DNA of 64,000 bases, taken from positions 718,409,867 to 718,473,866 of the forward strand of contig NC_081413.1 of assembly GCF_030272615.1 (NCBI RefSeq). The letters are read 5' to 3'. This document shows, piece by piece, positions 34,391 through 45,604 of this stretch. How positions within the stretch are numbered: position 1 is the stretch's first letter; every line of letters begins with the position of its first letter. The notes below the pieces were generated by a model that was given only the letters and a program-made list of their open reading frames with translations, did no database searches and had not been told where the DNA came from. The position numbers were made by a program, and so were the translations under genes. This DNA is from Cryptomeria japonica (lineage: Eukaryota > Streptophyta > Pinopsida > Cupressales > Cupressaceae).

Positions 34391-35608
34391 TGTAAAGCAG
34401 AAAAATCGCGATTGAACCCTAGTTGCTCTCCCCTCTTCCAACTCCAAGGAGAGAGAAGGGAGGTTCACTAGGATTCAATGGTTTTCACTTAGGGGGGAGA
34501 CTTTACATTCAAAAGAGGGGTTGAAACCCACAAGATCCAATCCCACGCAATGCAAGATTGGATGCTAAATGAGTTTCAAGGGTTAAGACAGCAAGGCTAC
34601 CTTCTTTTGTAAAGAATGTGCATAGAAGAATTGAGCTAGGAATGCATAGAAAGTGACAAAGATTCACTTTATAAACTGAGATAGGGATACAGTATGAAGC
34701 TGCGGACCTGGAACTAGCAGTAAAATGTCGATACGGCACTATCCTGCAAATTTGAGCAAAAGTTGTCGGGACGATGGCGCCCGACACCACGGTCCTCCAA
34801 AAAATCCACGAAATGAAGGGGGATCTGTTCGTCTCTGCACAAGGATTCCAGATCTTCAATCTCAGCCGCGTACCTGCAACCTACACACAGAAAAGTGAAG
34901 ACGATTGGGGGGTTAGGGATTAGGGGTTTGCCTTTAGGTCAAACCCCAGTTTTGGAATTAACCAAGAAATGAGCAAGAGCTGTAAATGTAAATGACTGTA
35001 AAACAAGTACTAATACCTTGTTCTAAGGATGTTTGTATCCTTATGTGCGAAGGTTTAGATGTTGTATGTTGTATGTTGTAGTAGTATGTGATCTCCTCTT
35101 CAATGGTTGACTCCTTGTCTTGAATGCAACACTTAGCCTTGAATGGAGACTTAGAAGGAATGCTTGAATGCTTGAATGCTTGAGTATAGTTTCCACGCCT
35201 TTTTTCTGTCATGTATGTGTCCTCCCCAAATGAGAGAGAAAAATGTAGTTTATATACTTGTCAATTAGAGCTGATAGACTGATTTTCCCGACCTTAGGTC
35301 GACCAGGAAAGTTAATTTCCAAATTGCAAACAAAAAGACCCGAGACCCCTTAGGAGACCTGGCCCAAAATAGGACCCAGGGACCAGGGCGCTGGGCGCCA
35401 TGGTCCTGGGGACCAGGGCGCTAGGCGCTCTGGTCCCACCTCCCAGGACATCAGGGTGCAAGGAGGTTCAGGCCAAGGTACTTGAAAAATGCAGTTTTTG
35501 GTGTCGTGAGCAAGCTTCGGGGTCTCCATTCAGGTTGCGTGTTGCGTCGCCATCGTGAAGACCGAAATGCAGTCGAAATTGCAAGTGTCACAATTTTAGG
35601 ACGCTACA
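34391..35608 (-). repeat. D 3' LTR (left copy)
   Basis: 1218 bp, plus-strand TGTAAAGCAGAAAAATCG to GGACGCTACA. It has two copies of a GC-rich palindromic repeat ('gggaccagggcgctgggcgc') at about 35379-35440; the other LTR has three. A TATATAAAC site on the minus strand is at 35248-35256. Confidence 0.95.
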
Positions 35609-35625
35609 TTTAGCCCCCACTTTAG
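35609..35625 (-). other. D polypurine tract
   Basis: Minus strand AAAGTGGGGGCTAAA next to the 3' LTR. Confidence 0.75.
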
Positions 35626-36351
35626 CGGGAGTATGTATGCTCATACTTCCGGTAAAGTACAAGGAAACAACATTGAAAAACTTTCACCACATCAAGGAGG
35701 CAAGACACACCAAGCCCCCAGTGGACTAAGGATCTTACGACTTCGATTGACAAAGTAAAAGGGAAGATCACGAGGGAGAACCATGACTGTCAGTAGTAAG
35801 GTTCCCTCACTATGAGTCATGCAAGAAAGATATCAAAAATTTTCAAGGCAAAGCTAAATTTGCCAAGAAATTCTCAAGTATCTTGAAAAGATATGAACGG
35901 GATGTATGCCCCCCTACGTTAAAGCGATCGCACACGCCTCACCGGGGGTGATTGTTTTAACGTAGTGATACACATAAGAATGAGAAAGGAAAGGAGCACG
36001 TTATCGCAAGGATTTAGCCCCCAAGTGTGAGATAAGCCCAAGGATAATAGACACAAAACACAAAGCATGAGGTGACTTCGCTTTCCTTGGGGTCAGTATG
36101 CTGTATCATAAGTCATGTATATAGATCATATGTATGTATGCATAATTGTTCTTCATTCCCCAATCAAGGAAGGTCACCTAGAAGAAGGGAACACATATGT
36201 CTTTTGAGTCAACATGAGAGAGATCGAGAGATCTCAATGCTTTGCATCGTCCTCAAGTAGACAACACTAAGGACAACAAATAGAAGAATGAGAATAACAT
36301 ATAGAAGAAGTAACACAAGAGAGGAGGAGAGAATCTGCTATGCTAATGTAA
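35626..36351 (-). other. D 3' untranslated region
   Basis: No ORF supported. It contains a long inverted repeat at 35914-35965 and otherwise A/G-rich sequence. Confidence 0.6.
35914..35965. repeat. 52-bp hairpin in D
   Basis: Arms CTACGTTAAAGCGATCGCAC and GGTGATTGTTTTAACGTAG pair over about 19 positions. All three mismatches are G-A differences that would form G-U pairs in RNA. The loop is about 13 bases. Confidence 0.8.
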
Positions 36352-39300
36352 CTAGTCTAGCACGTCATCTACCCCCCGATCTTGCTGATCAATGTTTCGG
36401 GAAGGCAGGGAACACGCTAGAGGAGGAACATTCAACATAGTAGATGGAGCTATCACAAGATCCAAACAAGGGCTATGTTCATGTTCCGAGCCACATTGTT
36501 CTTGTCTAGGAGCTAGGATAAGTGCTTTAGAAAATTCATTAGATAAATGGTTATCAATATCAACAAATTCATATTCACTATCAGAAGTAAGAGGAGTAAC
36601 ATTTTCATCATGAATAACATTTTCATCTATATCATCATCAAGATTTATAAAAATAGGATCTTTAACTCGCACAGGATCAAGATCATCATGCATCTTATGT
36701 TTAGGAGATTTAGGCTCAATGTCCGGCTGAGGAAAAAATGGAATAATGCTCGTTGAAGGTGTTTTTGGAGATGGCAAAGTTTGAGAAGCAGCTGCTTGAG
36801 CCCTAAGACGACGCTTTCGTCGGCGTTCACGTGCAAAACGATTTCATCTAGTCTTAGTAGGAAGTGAAGAAGATTGAGGAGGAGGAATGTTCTCATCCTT
36901 ATCACTTGGGTGTTTAGGTTGTGGTCTCTTAGGTTGAACAATAGGAGAAGAAGAAGGTCTCTTCTCTCTATAAAAAGAAGGAGGAGGGACTGCTCCATAT
37001 AAGGGAGGAATATTCGGTTTAGGAAGGAGACCAAGTTCATCATGACGAGGAGGTATAGGTCTACTTGTAGGAAGTTTATTAGACATAGACATAGTCACAT
37101 CCATAGGGATGGGTTGGGAATCTTCTTGAGGAAAGACATTAGTTTTATCTTTCAAAGGAAGAACTTCCTTCTCAAGAATGATAGGAATGTCAAGTTTAGG
37201 TGTTCTAGGTTCACTTAAAGATAGGATCATATCTATTTTCCACTTTTGATAAGATTTGAAAAGATGATCACTTCGCGGAGGAAGGGATTGGAATTGTTTA
37301 GGCCAAAAGTAATCAAGAGGAACACTAGAGGTTCTTTTAGCTGGTTTAAAGAGGCTATGATTGACAGTAACAATTTCACCATTATAGGGAAATTTCAAAC
37401 ACTTATGAATAGGAGAAGCAATAGCTTTCATGGAAGATAGCCAAGGATAGCCAAGCTTCACATGAAATTGTTCGGAAGATGGAATAATAGCAAAGTTCAC
37501 ATCAAGGGATTTGTTATAGACCTCAATAGGCAATGTAATAGAACCAATTGCAGGAGAAGAAAATGCATCAAATAGTTTCACAATCACATCTATTTTGTCA
37601 TAAATCACTTGATTCAATTGCAAAGTAAAAAGAAATTCTTCAGTAATAACATTAACCATGCATGAAGGATCAATAAGAACTCCATGGCAAGGTGTATTCT
37701 TGACTTTTGCAACTATATATAAAGGACCATCAGGTGCCCTAATGGTTTCACTGGAATCAAATGTGATGGAAGGTTCTTTAGGGTTTTCTTGCTGCTCTAC
37801 AAAGTTAATCACATTTGGAGTCATAGACACAAGACCATCAGATGAAAGAGAGGAATCATTAGTCTCAACCGCATTAGAGGTATGAGAAGGTAATGGATCA
37901 GTGAAAATCTAAAGATTTTGATTAGGAGGAGCTATAGATGTATTGCCTTTATCATTCACTCTAGAAACAGAAATAGTATTATTATCAATCAAATCTTGAA
38001 TTTTACCCTTTAAAGAAAAACATTTTTCAGTATCATGCCCAGGCTGACGATGAAATTGACAAAAGGCTTTGTTATCAAAATAAGGTGAAGTAATCTTTGC
38101 AGGATCAATTTGTCTTATAGGAGGAAGAGTAAGCACATTTTGTTCCAATAATTTATTCATAATACTATGCAATGATTCATTCAAAGGAGTATACTTTCTT
38201 TCTTTCTTGAAAAATTTAGAAATAGGAGGCACACCTGATGCTGCATTCACATTGTTGTTGATGATGTTTTCATTGAATTTGATGGAATCTCTGTTCGGTT
38301 TAAACTTCCCAAATGGTTGTTGACTGCTATCACCCTTATCACTCGGAGCCATAGGATGTGATTGTTCCATTTGACTCACAGTCAGTTGATAATTGTGAAG
38401 AGTTGCACACAACTGTTGGAAAGAAGTAAACTCAGAAAACAGAAGTTTGTCTCGAATATCTTTTTGTAAATTAGAAATAAAGATTCTTTGAATATCATTG
38501 TCAGGCACTGGAAAAGAAATTTGAGCATACAAATGCTTATATCTACCAATGAAATCAGTCACTTTTTCTTTAACACCTTGTTTACAATGCATTAAATCAA
38601 TCAAAGTAACTTTAGGACTTATATTGTTTTGAAATTGTTGAATGAAAGCATTTGCAAGTTGTTCGAAAGAAGTAATAGAATAGGAAGGCAACGAGCAATA
38701 CCATTGTAGGGCTTTGTCTCTTAATGTTCTAGTGAACAGTTTTGCAAGCAACCTTGGGTCATAAGCAAAATCAGTACAAATTGTTTGAAAAGTCTTAACA
38801 TGTGTTAGAGGATCACCTTTACCATTATAAAGCTCCAAATGCGGGATTTCAACATGTTTAGGAGGAATAGCTCGAACAATGTCAAGAGAAAGTGGGCTCG
38901 CAACATCAAATGTGGGCAAACTAAACTTAGATTGGTTCATAGAGGCAATTTGTTGCTGTAAAGAAGAGACAGTTTGTGCAAGATTGTTAATGGTCGCTTC
39001 AGTCGAAGAGTTCATATTAGATGTGTTAGATTGAGATGGAGGTGTTATGTTATTGAAAGAAGGTAAAGAGTAAGGTGGTGGGACCCTATGATAATTAGTC
39101 ATAGGAGAAGATTGGACAAGAGGAACACTACAAGGAGAAATGGAATGGTTAAATGAATTGCCCCCTTGTGTCATGTTCATTTGTGAAGATGTAATAGGAA
39201 CACTCATTGAAGGAATGAATGAAGAAGTAGGATTAAATGAAGGAAGAGCGTTGATTGAAGAAGGGGGATTGCCCCCATGACTAGTGATCACAGGAGGAAT

Positions 39301-39795
39301 GTCTTGTGTAGAAGTAGCCATTATGTTTGATGTAAAGGTAGGTATGCTAGCAATAGAAGTCATCAAAGGAATAGAATGATTGACTTGTGTAGGAGGTTGT
39401 GTATAACCTAAAGTTTCGGCACAACTCTTCATAGGCATCACGTTCGAATCCACAATGTGTGAAATACCACGCAAAATATCAATTCCATTCTTATCACTTT
39501 GAAGCATACGTTTTAGACCCTCAATTAAAGGAAGAGCTTGACTATCAGGGTACTCATGAGACATCCATTGGTGAAAATCATCAAATTGGTTATCCAATTT
39601 CAAAATTTGTTCTACAAAAACCTCATGGAGAGCTTCTTCATCATTAGGAGGATTAGAGGAATTACCCATGTCCTCGTTAAAAAAGCTATTCAAATTAGGT
39701 TCCATCTCCTCAGTAGTTAAACCTCGGAAAGACTTAATTCTACGGCTTCGTCTAATGGGAATAGTGTAAGTAGGGCTTATTGTTGTAAAACTCAT
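36352..39795 (-). pseudogene. D gag and protease-like polyprotein
   Basis: One minus-strand frame of 1148 codons from the ATG at 39795 to 36352, with only two stops (TAG at 37909 and TGA at 36844). Residues 1-30 are basic (IRRSRRIKSFRGLTTEEM); then comes a Ser/Thr/Pro/Asn-rich region. Retrotrans_gag follows around residues 330-490 (FTRTLRDKALQWYCSLPSY, FIGRYKHLYAQISFPVPD, ISNLQKDIRDKLLFSEF). A short Cys/His segment (FCQFHRQPGHDTEKCFSL) stands for the knuckle. The protease-like domain has GVLIDPSCMVNVITEEF, where IDPS replaces the expected catalytic D-[ST]-G, then KLGYPWLSSMKAIASPIHKC. A basic then acidic tail ends it. No RT follows, so it depended on other elements. Confidence 0.88.
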
Positions 39796-39844
39796 GCACT
39801 AGAGAAGGAGAGAAAATTTTGATTTTAGAGGTAGCAATTTTCAG

Positions 39845-40630
39845 TAAAATCAGCCAATCTTCTGGATTTAAGTTGTTAAATGCAATCACGACAGTCTCCC
39901 GAAATTTCGGAAAAAATGTCCAGGACCGTGGCGCTCGGAGTGCAACACGGTCCTTGCAACTTTTTTCGAAATTTGCAGGGATGAAAGGTATGATGATTTT
40001 AAAGCCAATCTGAAAAAAATTGAGTGATTTTACGATCTGTAGATAGGCCAAATTAAAGTTGCAATCTCAAAATTGAACCCTACCCAGATTGTCGAAAAAT
40101 GCAAAATTTGAATTTTGAAAAAAAAAAGAGAGGGAAACTGAAATTTTGAATTTTATGATTTTAGAGGGAATGTCAAGAGCAATGCAAATTTTGAAATTTA
40201 AAAATTGACTCAATTTCACACAAAATTCAATTTTGAAAGCGGAAATCAAAGTTGTTGTAATTAAGCACTTAATTTCAAAAGTCACAAAATGCAAAAATTT
40301 GAATAAAGCACTGAAATTTTTAATGAATGCAAACACACTTTTCAGATTTAGGACAGTAAGAACACAATTTTGACACAAAATTTCAGTTTCAATGATTTTT
40401 GAATGTTTAAAAGCCTTAATCCAAGCAATCACAAGACCAACTTTGACTGTAATTTTGAAGGTGTTAAAATTGATAAAATCAGCCAAAATTCTGGATTTTA
40501 GCAGAAAAATACAGTAAGATCTCACTCCCGAAATTTTGGAAAAAATGTCGGGGATGATGGCGCTCGGTGCCACGGTCCTCGCAACTTTTTTCCAAATTTT
40601 CAGGGATGAAAGATATTGTGATTTTATTGC
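39845..40630 (-). repeat. D leader: two diverged copies of a 155-bp unit
   Basis: 39845-40002 and 40471-40630 share 'aaaatcagcca', 'cccgaaatttcgg' or 'cccgaaattttgg', 'ggcgctcgg', 'cacggtcct' and 'gcaacttttttc' in order. Both lie between primer site and gag. The rest of the leader (40003-40470 and 40631-40950) is AT-rich without a gene. Confidence 0.75.
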
Positions 40631-40950
40631 GGAATCCAAAGTTACAGCTGATTTGGAGATGTTTTGATCAGTGAAATTATCGAACAAAGGTTGAATCAAG
40701 AGGGTTTCAAAAATTAGGGTTTTGACACTTAACCACTTAATTTTCAAAATTAAAACATAGATATGAATTGATAATTTGTAATAGAAGGACAGATCTGAAA
40801 CAAGCATTAACAATTAAAAATTTCACAAGTTTAATTACTAAAAAGAAATTTTAGGGTTTTTATGCAATCACCTCTAAAATTTTGCAAAAGATCAAACATG
40901 GAAATGTAATCAATTTTTTCAGATCTAAGCATGAAAAATCAGAAAGGATG

Positions 40951-40968
40951 TTCACGTCGGGTTCACCA
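40951..40968 (-). other. D primer binding site
   Basis: Minus strand TGGTGAACCCGACGTGAA, three bases from the 5' LTR. Element E has TGGTGAACTCGACATGAA in the same place. I could not assign the tRNA. Confidence 0.6.
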
Positions 40969-40971
40969 AAA

Positions 40972-42221
40972 TGTAAAGCAGAAAAATCGCGATCGAACCC
41001 TAGTTGCTCTCCCCTCTTCCAACTCCAAGGAGAGAGAAGGGAGGTTCGCTAGGATTCGATGGTTTTCACTTAGGGGGGAGACTTTACATTCAAAAGAGGG
41101 GTTGAAACCCACAAGATCCAATCCCACGCAATGCAAGATTGGATGCTAAATGAGTTTCAACGGTTAAGACAGCAAGGTTACCTTCTTTTGTAAAGAATGT
41201 GCATAGAAGAATTGAGCTAGGAATGCATAGAAAGTGACAAAGATTCGCTTTATAAACTGAGATAGGGATATAGTATGAAGCTGTGGACCTGGAACTAGTA
41301 GTAAAATGTCGATACGGCGCTGTCCTGCAAATTTGAGCAAAAGTTGTCGGGACGATGGCGCCCGACGCCACGGTCCTCCGAAAAATCCGTGAAACGAAGG
41401 GGGATCTGTTCGTCTCTGCACAAGGGTTCCAGATCTTCAATCTCAGCTGCGTACCTACAACCTACACACAGAAAAGCGAAGATGATTGGGGGGGTTAGGG
41501 ATTAGGGGTTTGCCTTTAGGTCAAACCCCAGTTTTGGAATTAACCAAGAAATGAGCAAGAGCTGTAAATGTAAATGACTGTAAAACAAGTACTAATACCT
41601 TGTTCTAAGGATGTTTGTATCCTTATGTGTGAAGGTTTAGATGTTGTATGTTGTATGTTGTAGTAGTATGTGATCTCCTCTTCAATGGTTGAATCCTTGT
41701 CTTGAATGCAACACTTAGCCTTGAATGGAGACTTAGAAGGAATGCTTGAATGCTTGAATGCTTGAGTATAGTTTCCACGCCTTTTTTCCGTCATGTATGT
41801 GTCCTCCCCAAATGAGAGAGAAAAATGTAGTTTATATACTTGTCAATTAGGGCTGATAGACTGTTTTTCCCGACCTTAGGCCGACCAGGAAAGTTAATTT
41901 CCAAATTGCAAACAAAAAGACCCGAGACCCCTTAGGAGACCGGGCCCAAAATAGGACCCAGGGACCAGGGCGCTGGGCGCCATGGTCTTGGGGACCAGGG
42001 CGCTGGGTGCCCTGGTCCTGAGGGACCAGGGCACTGGGCGCTCTGGTCCCACCTCTCGGGACATCAGGGTGCAAGGAGGTTCAGGCCAAGGTACTTGAAA
42101 AATGCAGTTTTTGGTGTCGTGAGCAAGCTTCAGGGTCTCCATTCAGGTTGCGTGTTGCATCGCCATCGTGAAGACCGAAATGCAATCGAAATTGCAAGTG
42201 TCACAATTTTAGGACGCTACA
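40972..42221 (-). repeat. D 5' LTR (right copy)
   Basis: 1250 bp, same ends as the left copy. Three copies of the GC-rich repeat at about 41961-42052 account for the extra 31-32 bp. Confidence 0.95.
41830..41838 (-). promoter_or_regulatory. Candidate TATA box of D
   Basis: The minus strand reads GTATATAAAC in the 5' LTR and identically in the other LTR. Transcription would run leftwards into gag. Confidence 0.5.
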
Positions 42222-42644
42222 CTCAGCTCGGTCGACAAAGGCAGATCAAATAAATTTCAACCAATTTCATCAAAAAGTTAAGGCATCGGTGAAACTGTGT
42301 TTTCGATGAGACACAAAAATGGTTAGCCGAAGAGGAAGTTTGGTCAAAAGGATGATGTCGAACAAACCACAGGAGGTGGTGGGTTTGGTGGAGATGACTT
42401 AGCAGTCTAGGTGGGTCAGGTGGTGAATTAGAGTTTGACAAGTGGCAAGCCTGACTGGATAGGTGGATTCCAGGTAGATCTCAGAGCGAATCCAGAGATG
42501 CCAAGCATTGACACCATGGTATAGGCAAGAGTCATTCAGAGAAGCTAAATTCCAAGCAGGTTAAGAGGATCTGACGACCGGGCGAGATGAGCCAACGATT
42601 GTCGCCATACCATAGGATGAAAGTGCTCAGCAAATATCCCATGC

Positions 42645-44191
42645 TGTTGGGATTTGTCATTATAACAGACAATTGGAGATTGTTGGCATTTCAATAAGGA
42701 TATTCAGAAGGTTGTTGATGATTATGGATATAACTGATTAAGGATGTCTACTATCTTAATATTATTATTTTGTCATTGATGTCAAGAAATCTTTTTTCTA
42801 ATTTAGTATGATGTTGCCATATCTTGAGAAGTATGATTTGATGAGTATAAAGTTGTCGGTAAAAGACACAGAAAGAATATGATGAATAAGGGGATGAATA
42901 AGGTATTCAATGGGCAACTATTACCGAGTCAGACAATGATGAGATCATGATGTTTAGATTGTTTAAACATCATACATATGTTGTAAATAGTAAGGTTAAT
43001 ACTATACTATGTTGCCGAGCAAAGAACCTAGTCGGGAAACCCTAAGGAACCTAGTCAGTAAACCCTAAGGTTATCGCTATCGGTTAATGAAGGTAGAATT
43101 TCTACTGAGTAAAGTTTAGTATTCATCAAGTTGTAACTGAGTTGTAACTGAGCTGTAACAAAATACGTTAAATGGTTACATGCGTTATTTAATGAAGGAA
43201 GCTGATGAGCTGGAACTTATTAAATGATTGGTATGCCGTGCATGAAGTTTGTTAATGAATCTATGGCAAAGGAAAGTCGGCATGAAGATCTACAACGCAT
43301 ATTGAACCACATTACACTAGCACAAGTTCCAAGAAATGTATTTAAGTTCCTAGGTGAGGTAAAACATTTTCAAATCAAAGGATACATTGAACCTGGTCAA
43401 AGTTTGAAGATCTGATGGCTATGATTGATCATGGGAAATGTGATCAAGGAGATTAAGCAGTTAGCTAATTGTTTATAAATAAGGAACTGTTGATAAACAA
43501 TGCATGCAGGAAAGTGTATGCACAGGGATGCTACATAGTGATTACCGAGCACAGAAGCTTGAAGACCTGTTTTGAATAAGCAGAGTATAGAAGCCCAGCA
43601 GATGGACAAGATTAGTTCTATGTCTATATTGTATTGAGAAAATAAGAATCTGCTTTAGCATTTTAGATGTGAAGTTGCAGATACATTTTTATTACTCTTA
43701 TTTTGTGAAAGTGACAAAAAATCTCTTAACCGAGTGGACTTAATAGTCTTATTTGTAAAACCCTCTAGCAAGGTGACATTCTGATTGAGTGTTTGAAATC
43801 CTTTAACAAGGTCACTTCTAACAAGGTGAAGATCCTAACAGATCTGAGGGAAATCCCTTAACCGGGTCACATCTAGCAATGTGTTTGTAATCTTTAACAG
43901 GATTTGCTTTTAACCGAGCATACTCTAGAAGAGTATATTTCTTAGCGCGTCTGAAACCCCACAGTGGTTTTTCCCTATTTGGGTTTCCATGTTAAATCTG
44001 GTGTTATGAGGTTTATGATGTTTATATGCTTTTGAGTTTGCATGTTTAGCAGTTTTGGTTATATTACTGAAGTATATGTTACCGAGGTAGAATCTAATGT
44101 TTTTATGGAAGATTAAGTTTGTATGATTCACCCCCCCCTCTCATCTTGTTGGCTATTGGATCTGTACTTACATTAAGTATTAGAACTATCA
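42645..44191 (+). repeat. C3-2 5' LTR
   Basis: 1547 bp, TGTTGGGATTTGTC to AGAACTATCA. The block 'aacctagtcggtaaaccct' occurs twice in tandem near 43027-43072, as in its 3' LTR but not in C3-1. A C-run ('caccccccc') lies 60 bp from the end. Confidence 0.94.
43474..43481 (+). promoter_or_regulatory. Candidate TATA box of C3-2
   Basis: TATAAATA in the 5' LTR, repeated at 54022-54029 in the 3' LTR. C3-1 has TATCAATA. Confidence 0.45.
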
Positions 44192-44192
44192 A

Positions 44193-44205
44193 TTGGTATC
44201 AGAGC
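44193..44205 (+). other. C3-2 primer binding site
   Basis: TTGGTATCAGAGC after the 5' LTR, complementary to initiator Met tRNA. Confidence 0.88.
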
Positions 44206-44255
44206 TTTGGACTCTGAAAGAAAAGTTTAAAGGTACTTGAGGCAAAGATCCAAAG

Positions 44256-45604
44256 ATGTATAAGAGGGATGCATCGAAGCTGAACAAGTCAAGTTTCTCT
44301 ACATGATAGAAAAGGATGAAGCTGCACGTATCAGGAATTGGAGAATATGTTGTATATTATCTAGAGAATGATTTCATCACACCGAGCACCTATCCATTGA
44401 CTATGGAAGAGGTAAAAGCAAAGCAAGAACATATCTAAGCAATGATTGAAACAACATCTGCATTGACCGATTCTGAGTTTAATGATCTAGAAGGCTGCAA
44501 TGATACAAAGGCTATGTGGGATAAGCTCATATATGTGTATGGAGGAGATGAACATGTTCAAAGAGAAAAAGTAGATAGTCTAAGAGGACAACTTGAATCT
44601 ATAAGGATTAATGAAGGTGAGAACATAACCCAATATAGTACAAGACTAAAGGAGATTGTCAATCAAATCAAAGGAGCAGGTGGAACTATTGAAGAAAAGG
44701 ATATAACAAGTTGTTAAGAACCCTTCTATTGGCTTATGCAATCTGAGTCTCTGCAATCAATGAATTGAGGTATGTACCTAATATGCCAGTTTCTTTAGAT
44801 GCTACTATTGGTAAGCTACATGCATTTGAGTTAAGTAACTTTGATAATAGTGGATCTTCGGTAAATAAAGTTGAATCTGCATTAAGTTCTTTTCATCTTG
44901 ATGAATCTAATGATTACAATGAAAGAAAGTATAAGTACTCTGAAGGAGATCACAGTGGAGCAAGTGAAAGATTTCGCAAGAACATGGAGGAAGTAAACAA
45001 ACTGTATGATGAAATCAGAAAGCAGGAAGAGTTTGAAGCACTATTAGCCAGAAGGTTTCCGAGAGGCAAAGGTAAGTAAAAAGGAAAACTACCTTTGAAA
45101 TGTTTCAAATGTGATAAAATAGGACATATGGCTTCTAACTGTCCTGACAAAGATTCTACTGAAAAGAGAGATTACCGAGATGAAAGACAGAAAGATAATC
45201 ATTACAGAGCACACCAAGGCTTCAAAAGAAGAGATAGAAAGTCATGCTTAATAGCCAATGAGGAATCCAATGATGATAAATCAGATGAAACTGATTTAGA
45301 GGAAGTAGTTTATGTGGCTATCAAAGATGGATCAGATGAAGAAAGGTATGAAGAAAAACCCCTAATATCTCACATAAATACTAATGATTCTTGGATGATA
45401 GATAGTGGATGCTCACATCATATGACAGGTGATAAACACAAGTTTGTTATGTTAGAAGATTATGATGGAGGCTATGTAAGATTTGGTAATGATGCACCAT
45501 GTCCAGTAAGAGGTAAAGGATCCATAACACTTCTTGACAATGCAAGATGCAATGATGTTTATTGCGTTGAAGGTTTGAAATACAATTTGTTGAGTGTAGT
45601 ATAG
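44256..45604 (+). pseudogene. C3-2 gag and protease
   Basis: The ATG at 44256 gives the same gag as C3-1. Damage: stops near 44306 and 44437, a 4-bp deletion near 44709 relative to C3-1 ('acaagt' then 'tgttaag' instead of 'aagttgttaag') that shifts the frame, and TAT to TAA at 45077. The knuckle CFKCDKIGHMASNC is intact at about 45098-45140, and the protease motif WMIDSGCSHHMTGD is at about 45393-45435. It ends at a TAG where C1 has Gln (NLLSVGQL). Confidence 0.92.

Larger units (their letters stand above)
34391..42221 (-). mobile_element. D: pol-less gypsy-like element
   Basis: LTRs 34391-35608 and 40972-42221 flank a minus-strand interior with one long gag/protease-like ORF and no RT, RNase H or integrase. 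TSD is ctcag at 34386-34390 and 42222-42226, exact. The primer site is next to the right LTR and the polypurine tract next to the left. The LTRs look nearly identical apart from scattered changes and one 31-bp repeat unit, so D seems one of the younger insertions here. Confidence 0.93.

Noticed and set aside
36072-37885. Plus-strand ORFs opposite D's polyprotein
   Set aside because: Antisense shadows of the gag/protease frame.
40067-40813. 248-codon minus-strand ORF rich in Phe, Ile and Lys
   Set aside because: It lies in D's AT-rich leader between primer site and gag, overlaps the duplicated unit, and shows no motif.
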